64,000 nucleotides of DNA from NCBI GenBank assembly GCA_964569245.1, contig CAZMTK010000008.1, forward strand, positions 1 through 64,000. The letters run 5' to 3'. The stretch is from JAAYTY01 sp964569245 (lineage in GTDB: Bacteria > Fermentibacterota > Fermentibacteria > Fermentibacterales > Fermentibacteraceae). Made by a program: the position numbers and the translations under genes. The notes below the pieces were generated by a model that searched no databases, was not told where the DNA came from, and saw nothing but the letters and a program-made list of their open reading frames with translations. Shown here piece by piece: positions 1 to 6,954 of the stretch (positions are counted from its first letter, which is position 1; each line of letters starts with the position of its first letter).

Positions 1-68
<68 letters not shown>

Positions 69-72
69 GGGT

Positions 73-756
73 CTATTTGACTTCTGGCAGCTTTTTCAAG
101 CACATGAACCAATCGAGACATGTTACATCGGGATCGGGCTTCTCAATGCGGTCCCTGGCCACGCCGCAAGAACCTGGAGGCGGTACGATGACATCGTCGC
201 CAGGCCGCCAGTTCGCGGGGGTCGCGATCCCATACTTGTCGGATGTCTGCATAGCGATCAGCAGACGCATAATCTCATCCATGTTCCGCCCGTTGGAAAG
301 CGGGTAATACAGAATCGCCCGCACGATTCCTTTGGGATCAATGATAAACACGGCCCTGACCGCCTGCGTCGTGCTGGCACCAGGCTGCAGCATGCCAAAC
401 GCCTTTGATACTTCCATCTTGAGGTCTTCAATGACCGGGAAGGTGACTTCAATATCCTGCATGCCTTTGTACGTGATCTTTTCCTTGATCGTACGCAACC
501 AGGCGATGTGAGCATAGATGCTGTCGATCGAAAGACCGAGCAGTCTGCAGTTTCTCCTGGCAAATTCCTCTTGCATGGAAGCGAAGGCCATGAACTCCGT
601 CGTGCAAACCGGTGTGAAATCCGCCGGATGCGAGAAAAACACAACCCAACTTCCCTCAAAATCCTTCGGAAAATGGATCTCGCCTTGTGTTGTCCTAGCA
701 GTGAACTCTGGTGCTTTGTCGCCAATCAATGGCATTCTTACGGTCTCTTCACTCAT
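73..756 (-). CDS. Peroxiredoxin, Prx6/thioredoxin-peroxidase type, carried as a gene cassette
   Basis: This is a thiol peroxidase of 227 residues that should reduce hydrogen peroxide and alkyl hydroperoxides in the cytoplasm. The peroxidatic cysteine is Cys51 in the motif PADFTPVCTTEF. Two further cysteines, Cys213 and Cys219, lie near the C terminus, with another at Cys197. That pattern matches archaeal-type Prx6 peroxidases such as the Aeropyrum enzyme, which use C-terminal cysteines for resolution. The start at 756 is chosen because AAAGGAG stands just upstream and residue 1 begins the conserved domain; a longer open frame to 915 runs back through the neighbouring attC site. The gene fills one integron cassette and its codon use differs from the core genome, so it was probably acquired. 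The natural reductant is unknown; the Trx system at 52 kb is a candidate. Confidence 0.93.
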   Translation of the reverse strand: MSEETVRMPLIGDKAPEFTARTTQGEIHFPKDFEGSWVVFFSHPADFTPVCTTEFMAFASMQEEFARRNCRLLGLSIDSIYAHIAWLRTIKEKITYKGMQDIEVTFPVIEDLKMEVSKAFGMLQPGASTTQAVRAVFIIDPKGIVRAILYYPLSNGRNMDEIMRLLIAMQTSDKYGIATPANWRPGDDVIVPPPGSCGVARDRIEKPDPDVTCLDWFMCLKKLPEVK

Positions 757-814
757 TGCTCTATTCTCCTTTCGCTCCATTGGTTTTTCAGGCAGCAAGT
801 GGAGCACTCTTGCC

Positions 815-870
815 GCCCAACGTTCGGCCTCTGGGGCGGCTAAGCCGTACCCAGCAGGCCGTGGTTGTGC
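815..870 (-). other. attC recombination site, 56 bases
   Basis: The site is a nearly complete palindrome. On the plus strand the outer cores are GCCCAAC (815-821) and GTTGTGC (864-870). Inside, CGGCCT (825-830) pairs with AGGCCG (856-861), CTGGG (831-835) with CCCAG (850-854), and CGGC (837-840) with GCCG (844-847) around a TAA loop. The recombining core on the minus strand is GTTGGGC (821-815). The stop codon of the upstream cassette gene lies inside the stem, as is common in short cassettes. Confidence 0.82.
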
Positions 871-1442
871 TCCCATTCGATACCTTTGCCATCCTCCAAC
901 GACTTCACATAGCATTCGAGATTACCGGCGATCTTCTCAAACACCTGCGGGAGAAACTGGGCAAGGTCCTCTATATCAGGATCATCCCCAAGTGGGCCGC
1001 CATGGTAGTTCCGCATATGGCGAAGTATGTCTTGCCGTTCTGTCTCGGGAAGTGCCTTGAATGGGTCTTGCACCGCGTGGTTGTGAAAGTCGGAGAGGTG
1101 GATGAACGCGCAGCCGAATTTGTAGACGGACAGCGTCCAACCTTGCAGGCGTTGTGCAAGTTCGACCATCTCACGATCCGTGATCTTGCATGCCTTCCCA
1201 TTGCCGGTTATCGCTGTCCATTTCTGTCCAGTCAACGTGGCGTGTATGAGTCGCTCACGCTCCCCCTTGTCTTGAATTGACAGAAGCCAGATCACGCGAA
1301 CCATCGAATCGAGTTCCTGTCGGAGAATTGACATGGCCGGACTCAATGTGGCGCGTCCTGGACCGATGCGATTCATGGCAATGCGGTTTTCCTCGGAGCG
1401 CTGCCTCACGGCGTCGCAGAACTCTTTCGTTTCGGTGTTCAT
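840..1442 (-). CDS. Cassette-borne protein of unknown function
   Basis: This 200-residue protein matches no family I recognise. It looks mainly alpha-helical and soluble, with no signal peptide or membrane segment. It has scattered conserved-looking polar stretches (DSMVRVIWLL, FIHLSDFHNH, RNYHGGPLGDD) and several histidines in the second half. The ATG at 1442 lies 9 bases after a minus-strand GTTGGGC core, giving the short 5' leader usual for integron cassettes; there is no clear ribosome site. The last ten codons form part of the attC stem at 815-870. Its position as the most upstream visible cassette suggests it would be the best expressed if the promoter at 1519-1547 is real. The function cannot be inferred from sequence. 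Confidence 0.75.
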   Translation of the reverse strand: MNTETKEFCDAVRQRSEENRIAMNRIGPGRATLSPAMSILRQELDSMVRVIWLLSIQDKGERERLIHATLTGQKWTAITGNGKACKITDREMVELAQRLQGWTLSVYKFGCAFIHLSDFHNHAVQDPFKALPETERQDILRHMRNYHGGPLGDDPDIEDLAQFLPQVFEKIAGNLECYVKSLEDGKGIEWEHNHGLLGTA

Positions 1443-1451
1443 ATTCACACA

Positions 1452-1543
1452 GCCCAACACTGATTATGCAGAGTCTGTCTTTTCGGCTGATTCCGCCTCT
1501 CCCGACCTACTTGCGGCTATCATCAGCCGACCTCATGTTGCTG
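1452..1543 (-). other. Third cassette core site with adjoining inverted repeat (possible degenerate attC or attI-like site)
   Basis: Minus-strand GTTGGGC (1458-1452) is a perfect core at the 5' edge of the unknown cassette. Beyond it lies a 9-base perfect inverted repeat, TCGGCTGAT (1483-1491) and ATCAGCCGA (1522-1530), with CCGC/GCGG inside it. A GTT triplet at 1537-1539 could be the opposite core. The arms are unequal (24 against 6 bases), so this is a poor attC; it may be worn, or a different kind of attachment site. Confidence 0.5.
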
Positions 1544-1547
1544 TCAA
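1519..1547 (-). promoter_or_regulatory. Candidate sigma-70-type promoter driving the cassettes
   Basis: Minus-strand TTGACA (1547-1542) is followed after 17 bases by GATGAT (1524-1519), four of six matches to the -10 consensus. The placement resembles the Pc promoter of integrons, which fires into the first cassette. The -10 lies inside the inverted repeat of the neighbouring site, so this call is tentative. Confidence 0.4.
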
Positions 1548-1674
1548 CAACCATGATACATGTGCCCGACTCATTCAGGCACTCTGCATTTTCCCGAGAT
1601 TCCCGAGATATCCAGAGTCGGTATAACATCGGTTTTCAGAGTCATTGGCAGGGGCGACCTCGCTCTTGAGCGCT

Positions 1675-1694
1675 GGCGGGACAGGCATCCCGCC
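1675..1694. repeat. Hairpin in the 336-base gap between cassettes and core genome
   Basis: GGCGGGA (1675-1681) pairs perfectly with TCCCGCC (1688-1694) around a six-base loop. It could end transcription of the long minus-strand operon, whose last stop codon is at 1779, but there is no T run. Apart from this, the core site and the promoter candidate, the 1443-1778 gap holds only a short tandem repeat (TCCCGAGAT twice, near 1592-1609) and no gene. Confidence 0.4.
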
Positions 1695-1778
1695 GGCTCT
1701 CGGCAGACTGCCGGACGCGAGGAGTGGAACGCTGGCTCTGTCAGGGCCGAGGGAAGTCCCGGCCGGCCTTGTTCGATC

Positions 1779-3128
1779 CTAGAACACGTCCGCGACGGCC
1801 GACAGGTAGAAGCGCGCTGGTCCTCCGCGAATTGGGATGCCCACCGCCGCATCGGCGCGGAACAGGCCGCTCCGCCCCCTGATCCCCAGACCCGCTCCCG
1901 AAGGATGCTCCCAGCCTCCCGAGGTTTCCAGAGCCGCGACATCCCAGAAGGCGTAAAGTCTTGTGTCGGTTTCGCCCAGCGACACCTCGGGCCTCAGCAC
2001 CACCCATCTGGAAGCCCTGAACGAATTCTCGGCATAGCCCCTGAGGGTCTTCTGCCCGCCCAGCCTTCTGAGCCTGCTCTCGAGCACCGCCCCCTCGACC
2101 ACTCCTCCGACGCTAAAACCGCCTCCGAGCCCTGCAACCCCGAAATACCAGTCGCCTCTCGCCTCCAGCCCGGCGCTGGAGAGGACTCCCGAGCTGTCCG
2201 GCCCCGAGAGGGTGCCCAGCCTAGCCTCGAAATCCATGACCAGCCCGCTCCAGCCCTGTCTCGTGCGCCTCCCCGGGGTCCAGCCCAGCCCGGCCAGCCC
2301 GTAGTCGTAGGAGCGTTCGACGTCGCCGGGCTCGTACCCCCGCCATGTCCCTGCTCCGGCCCTTATCTCGAGGTCCTCCCTCAGCTCCCAGCCGGCCTCC
2401 AGCTCGGCCTCCCTGTTCAGCCACCCGCTGTCGGGTATCGCCTGGGCGAGGCGGAGAGTCGCGGACAGCGGCGTTCCCAGAATCCAGGGCTCCCTGTACC
2501 TCCCGGAGGCGTCCACCCCTCCCCAGCCCGACCTCTCGACATGGAGCCCCAGCTCCCTGGCCGTCCCGAACAGGTTGACCACATCCAGGTCGCCGGCGCC
2601 CTCCATCTCCTCCGATCCGCCGGAGCCGGCGAATCCGAAGGAGGCGGCGAAGCTTCCCGAAGGCCCCTCCACGACCTCCTGCACTATCACGAGCCCGCCC
2701 ATCGGGCCGAGCACGAGAGCGTGAGGTCCCACCCGCTCCAGGAAAGGCAGGCGCGACAAGCGGGACTGCCACCGCTCCACGGGTCCAGGATCGTACGGCT
2801 CCCCGGCTTCCAGCCTGAGGAGCCTGGAGAGTATCCGGGGATCGGTATCCTCCAGACCCTCGAAGCGCACCTCCTCCAGCTCGGCATGCCGTCCCGGAGC
2901 CACTGCCGCCGTCATGCTGTCCGGGCCCGCGAGATAGAGGCCGACGCGGGCGAAGGGGTAGCCCTGGAACAGGTACCATCCGAGAATCTCCTGCTGGATC
3001 GCCAGCACGGTCGAGTCGCAAAGAGGGAGATCCTCTCCGACCAGACCCGTCGGCGGCAGCGGCGGGCTTCCGGTGACGCCGAGTCCTATCGAGGAGACGA
3101 GCGCGCAGACCATCGCGGGGAGCGCCAT
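1779..3128 (-). CDS. Omp85/BamA-like outer-membrane protein with a POTRA-like domain
   Basis: The protein has 449 residues and an N-terminal signal-like segment. Next comes a POTRA-like region (VRFEG... followed by LEAGEPYDPGPVERWQSRL), then a long glycine-rich, strand-forming part. The segment LGGQKTLRGYAENSF resembles the GGxxxVRGY/F loop-6 motif of Omp85 proteins, and the chain ends in Phe, as beta-barrel substrates of the BAM machine do. It is shorter than BamA and seems to have only one POTRA, so an accessory Omp85 (TamA- or surface-antigen-like) is more likely than BamA itself. The ATG overlaps the stop of the upstream gene (TGATG at 3130-3126), implying translational coupling with the large surface protein. 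This coupling suggests that it inserts or exports that neighbour. Confidence 0.72.
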   Translation of the reverse strand: MALPAMVCALVSSIGLGVTGSPPLPPTGLVGEDLPLCDSTVLAIQQEILGWYLFQGYPFARVGLYLAGPDSMTAAVAPGRHAELEEVRFEGLEDTDPRILSRLLRLEAGEPYDPGPVERWQSRLSRLPFLERVGPHALVLGPMGGLVIVQEVVEGPSGSFAASFGFAGSGGSEEMEGAGDLDVVNLFGTARELGLHVERSGWGGVDASGRYREPWILGTPLSATLRLAQAIPDSGWLNREAELEAGWELREDLEIRAGAGTWRGYEPGDVERSYDYGLAGLGWTPGRRTRQGWSGLVMDFEARLGTLSGPDSSGVLSSAGLEARGDWYFGVAGLGGGFSVGGVVEGAVLESRLRRLGGQKTLRGYAENSFRASRWVVLRPEVSLGETDTRLYAFWDVAALETSGGWEHPSGAGLGIRGRSGLFRADAAVGIPIRGGPARFYLSAVADVF

Positions 3129-6100
3129 CAGAAGGTCACCGTGCCCTCGAGCCCGCCCCGGTGGGTCCAGGAGGAGCCGGCGATCCTCCTGCCGTTGTAG
3201 GTGAGCGACACCTCCAGATCCCGGGAGACTCTCCGCGAGACCCTGGAACCGACCGTCAGGTTAGTGCCTTCGGCCTTCCCGTCGAACAGCCAGAGGGGGA
3301 CGGGCTCCTCGGCGGAGACGACTTCGGCTCCGAACGACGAGTAGGACGACCAGCCCCATGCGTTCAGCGAGACGTGGGGACGCAGCTCGTACAGGTTCCC
3401 CGACAGCCCGGTGAAGGCTTCGGACCTGTGCTCGAGAGCCGCGAGGACGCCCGGCTCGAGGGAAGTCGATGCCGTGACTGACGGATCGGCCTGGACCCTC
3501 GCCGCGTCAGTCCTGCGCTCGGCGTAGAGCTCCTCCTCCGACCTCGCCAGCCGCTGCAGCAGCTCCATCGAGAGCCACTCCTCGGGCGAGAGCCGCTGGG
3601 ACAGCTCGACGAGCCGGGCGGACTCCCTTCTCGTCCCGGCGCCGCTGTAGTCCCTCGCCTGCCGCTCGATGCGGCCGCGGAGGCGAAGGAGTCTCAGGAG
3701 ACCCGAGCGGCTGCGCCATGCGGGTGCGGCCTCGACGGAGTACCCCCCGTCCCCGCTGCCGAAGGCCCCGGCGAGCAGGAAGACCCTCAGGCGGTCGTCG
3801 CCGCCGGAGGCGTCGAGACGCACCGAGCAGTCAAGGCCCGGCCCCTCCGATCCGCCGGAGGCCAGAGATGCCTCCAGCGAGGCTTCCGCGACGAGATCTC
3901 CCGATTCTCCGGGCAGGTAGTAGATCTCGTAGTCCCCGTCCGGGTCGGGGTAGTAGCTTCCCGTCTCCTCGTCGTAGCTGTAGCTGCCCTGGCCTTCGCC
4001 CACATACCTGTAGTGGACTTCCAGAGAGCGGCTGAGAACGCCCGAGCCGGAGTAGCTCGCGCTGGCCCAGGTCGTTCCCGATCCTGCGGAAGCCCGTGCC
4101 GATATGGCGTCCGACACCGTCGAGGCGCCCTGGTCGAAGATGCTGACGGAGTGCTCCGCGGAGCCGGAGGCGCTCCACCCGGAGCCCCCTCCTGAGCCTT
4201 CCAGCCGAGCGGAGATGATCCTCCGCGGAAGGGGCACCTGGGATTCACGCCCGTCCAGCGCGTACTCGAGCGTCAGCCGCCCGGAGGACGACCCCGAGGC
4301 AGCCTCGGCCCCCGTTCGGAACGAGATCCTGTCTCCCTCAAGGCTGTCCAGCCAGCTCTCGGACAGCAGCTCGACTCCTGCAAGGGGATCCACGACGCCG
4401 AGTTCGAGAGTCGTTCCGGCCGAGGCTCGATGCACTCTGCCGGACTGGAGCGAGTCAACTCCCTCCCGGTGCACGGCGGACGCCTGAACGGCCAGGCCCA
4501 GTCTGCCCACATCGCGGAAGAAGGATGCACGCCCCCTTCCGATCCCGCCTCCTGCGGAGGGCAGCCGGACGCCGCCCAGGACGGACAGGCCGGAAAGGCT
4601 CATGCCGGCCTCGAAGATGTCGTCCCGTCGCTCCCAGGAGGGCGGCAGCGCCCAGCCGGACAGGGAGCTGTCCTCCTCCCACACCCCGGGCTGCCTGAAC
4701 CCGTCGGAGACCAGCACGGCTCTCGCCGAGAGCTCGGCTGCCCCATCCCATGCCTCCAGGACGGCTCCGGCGGTCGTGGAGAAGCCCTCCCGCGTGGTCT
4801 CCCGAGGATCGAAGGTATTCCCGACCCTTCTCGACACGGCGCTCTCAACGCTCCAGGAGATCGCCCCGTCCCGCCCGGGCGACGCAGCCCTCAGCCCGGC
4901 CACTTCCAGGCTCTCCGGAATCTCCAGATAGATTCTCGGCAGATGCGTTCCCTCACCCTCGCCGACCCAGGCGAATCCTCCGATCGAGGAGTCGTACACA
5001 TAGTCGCCCGGACCATCCGGAGGCCTGTCGAACTCGACCCGCCAGTCGCCGAGCCCGGGCCCCTCGTAAACGAAGCGTCCCAGGCTGTCCAGGCTGTACG
5101 AGCCTTTGCCCGGCCCCACCTCCTCCGCGCCGTCCACCCATGCGCTGTCGGGATCCTCCCCGGCGTTCTCGAGCGCCTCTATGGCCTCGTCGGTGAGTGC
5201 GAAGCCGAGGGGACGTTCCCTGTCGTCCGCCTCGCTGAAGCCCACGATCTCGAGCCCCACCCCTCCTGTCACCAGGCCCGCGGAGGCCGAGACGAGATCC
5301 ACGCTGAAGCCGTCCCCCCTGCTGTAATAGGTCACCTCGGCCCTCTGGTCCCTTCTGATGAGTCGCCTCGGAGTGAAGGTGATCCGCCCCGTGGTGTAGT
5401 CCATGGTGTAGTCCGCGGACTCCCCGCGCTCGAGCGGGAATCCGTCCAGCAGCACCCTCTCGCTTCCGGGAGCGATCTCGGATCCGCCCGAGACGTCGTA
5501 AGGGCCCTGCACTCCTTCGAGAGTGTAGAACACCGTCCGAGCATGCTCCTGGCCTGACACGCCGGCTCCGCCGCCTGCCGAGAGGGAACCGGGGGACTCT
5601 AGCCGGGCATCCGCCCCGCTGAGCTCCCTGCGCCATGCGAGCGCTCCGGTGCCCGGCCTGGACCACTCGATGTCGCCGAGGCGCGCTTGCCAGCTCTCGC
5701 CCCTGACCGCAAGCAGGACCTTGTCCAGCTCGGACACGAGCTCGGACGAGCCCGATCCGACCGGGAGGTTCTGGTCGGAGACGGAGCCCTCGACCTCAAC
5801 TCCCTGGGCGACCGTTCCGGAGATCGCCAGCCTCGTGCTCTGAGTCACCCCGGGGCCCTCTCCGACACTGATTCCGAGCCTCTTGCTGCCGGAGATGTAC
5901 AGCCCGGGCGCCATTGTCTCCTGTCGCCACGCTGCGCCGAACCCGGAGGGGAGCCTCTCCAGGATCTCCAGGTCCAGCACTGCAGTGCTCGGGACACCGA
6001 GCGGAGCCTTCTCGAAGGTCACCACGACCGTGTCTCCCGCGGCCGGAGCCGGATCGAGCCTCAGCCCCGGGCGCGCACCCGAGCTTCCTGGAACCGCGGA

Positions 6101-6241
6101 CAGCGTGTCGCCGGCGCATACCGCCACCGCCGAGCCGGGCACCACCCAGACAGACTCGGGCAGGGCAGCGAACCCCGTGCCGTCGCTCACGATCACGAGC
6201 CTCCCCGAGAGTGCGGAAACCGTCGCGAGCAGGACCTGCAC
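3128..6241 (-). CDS. Very large beta-rich surface or outer-membrane protein
   Basis: This protein of about 1,037 residues is dominated by alternating hydrophobic and serine/glycine patches typical of long beta-barrels or stacked beta-domains, and it ends in VTF. The middle has a module reading DGFPLERGESADYTMDY then TGRITFTP. Similar DG-L-RG-DY-DY-TG-ITF modules occur in large outer-membrane proteins of the FCB group and in the T9SS translocon SprA. It is too short to be SprA itself. I place the start at a GTG (6241) just after the preceding stop at 6247; an upstream start at 6328 would overlap that gene by 82 bases. The first residues can form a weak signal peptide. It sits in the same run as porU- and porV-like genes and is coupled to an Omp85 gene. 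Its exact role is unknown. Confidence 0.7.
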   Translation of the reverse strand: MQVLLATVSALSGRLVIVSDGTGFAALPESVWVVPGSAVAVCAGDTLSAVPGSSGARPGLRLDPAPAAGDTVVVTFEKAPLGVPSTAVLDLEILERLPSGFGAAWRQETMAPGLYISGSKRLGISVGEGPGVTQSTRLAISGTVAQGVEVEGSVSDQNLPVGSGSSELVSELDKVLLAVRGESWQARLGDIEWSRPGTGALAWRRELSGADARLESPGSLSAGGGAGVSGQEHARTVFYTLEGVQGPYDVSGGSEIAPGSERVLLDGFPLERGESADYTMDYTTGRITFTPRRLIRRDQRAEVTYYSRGDGFSVDLVSASAGLVTGGVGLEIVGFSEADDRERPLGFALTDEAIEALENAGEDPDSAWVDGAEEVGPGKGSYSLDSLGRFVYEGPGLGDWRVEFDRPPDGPGDYVYDSSIGGFAWVGEGEGTHLPRIYLEIPESLEVAGLRAASPGRDGAISWSVESAVSRRVGNTFDPRETTREGFSTTAGAVLEAWDGAAELSARAVLVSDGFRQPGVWEEDSSLSGWALPPSWERRDDIFEAGMSLSGLSVLGGVRLPSAGGGIGRGRASFFRDVGRLGLAVQASAVHREGVDSLQSGRVHRASAGTTLELGVVDPLAGVELLSESWLDSLEGDRISFRTGAEAASGSSSGRLTLEYALDGRESQVPLPRRIISARLEGSGGGSGWSASGSAEHSVSIFDQGASTVSDAISARASAGSGTTWASASYSGSGVLSRSLEVHYRYVGEGQGSYSYDEETGSYYPDPDGDYEIYYLPGESGDLVAEASLEASLASGGSEGPGLDCSVRLDASGGDDRLRVFLLAGAFGSGDGGYSVEAAPAWRSRSGLLRLLRLRGRIERQARDYSGAGTRRESARLVELSQRLSPEEWLSMELLQRLARSEEELYAERRTDAARVQADPSVTASTSLEPGVLAALEHRSEAFTGLSGNLYELRPHVSLNAWGWSSYSSFGAEVVSAEEPVPLWLFDGKAEGTNLTVGSRVSRRVSRDLEVSLTYNGRRIAGSSWTHRGGLEGTVTF

Positions 6242-6246
6242 TGAGC

Positions 6247-6954
6247 TCACCGGAGCAGGAGCACCTCCGTGGAGCCCGGATTGTACAGGAGGATAGAGGA
6301 ATCCGCTGACACGGCGAACCTCTCCCATTCCGACAGCCCTCCGGCCACTGCCGGGCCGCCGTTCTCCGGGGCGATGATGGAATCCCCGGTGAGGACCAGC
6401 AGCAGGCTGCCGACGAAATCGGCGTCACGACACTCGAAAGCGGCCGTGACGCCCAGAGAGGCTTCGAACACGGCGCATCGTCCTGTTCCGGAGCAGACGC
6501 CCCTGCGTCCGGAGGCTCCCAGGCCGACGGCGCGGAAGCCGGGCCTGGCCAGCGGGGCAGGGTCGGATCCGGCTTCGAGGACTGCGTTCTGGTCGGAGGA
6601 GATATACCACAGGTCTGGCCCCGCCCAGGCCAGCGCGGTTGGACCGCCGGGAGTGGACACGGAACCGGTGCACTCGCCATGGGGACCGTACAGCCAGGTG
6701 ACTCCGGCCATCCTGTCGGATATGCAGAAGGACCCGTCCTCCAGAGCGGCTATTCCACCGGGGCTCGAGGCCTCGGGGGCATCGAAGCTGCCCAGGGTCT
6801 CGCCATCGCTCGAGAGAAGCAGCACGCGCGGAACCGCGAAGGAGAGCACTGCGAACACGCCGCTCCTGCCGGAGACGGCATCCACAACAGGGCTGGGCAG
6901 CTCTATGCCGGCGGGGGCAAAGGCGAGGACTATCAGGGCCGCTTCAGCGGACAA
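6247..6954 (-). CDS. Secreted propeller-like protein, function unknown
   Basis: The protein has 235 residues, with a TTG start and a short hydrophobic N terminus that can serve as a signal peptide. The body repeats short units such as VLLLSSDGETLGSFDAPE, GGIAALEDGSFCISDR and WLYGPHGECTGSV. These look like blades of an NHL/YVTN-type beta-propeller, but there are too few for a full propeller. No catalytic motif is visible. It overlaps the end of the metallopeptidase gene upstream by 11 bases and is followed directly by the large surface protein. A scaffold or binding role in the envelope is the most one can infer. Confidence 0.6.
   Translation of the reverse strand: MSAEAALIVLAFAPAGIELPSPVVDAVSGRSGVFAVLSFAVPRVLLLSSDGETLGSFDAPEASSPGGIAALEDGSFCISDRMAGVTWLYGPHGECTGSVSTPGGPTALAWAGPDLWYISSDQNAVLEAGSDPAPLARPGFRAVGLGASGRRGVCSGTGRCAVFEASLGVTAAFECRDADFVGSLLLVLTGDSIIAPENGGPAVAGGLSEWERFAVSADSSILLYNPGSTEVLLLR

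Noticed and set aside
1640..1778. Remnant of an integron integrase gene beside the cassettes
   Set aside because: No frame in the gap encodes integrase motifs, and the core genome begins immediately after.
1560..3200. 546-codon open frame on the plus strand opposite the Omp85 gene
   Set aside because: Arg/Pro/Gly-rich composition without domains; it mirrors a real minus-strand gene in high-GC DNA.
3128..6328. Identifying the large surface protein as the T9SS translocon SprA
   Set aside because: It shares only a short strand module and is less than half the usual SprA length.
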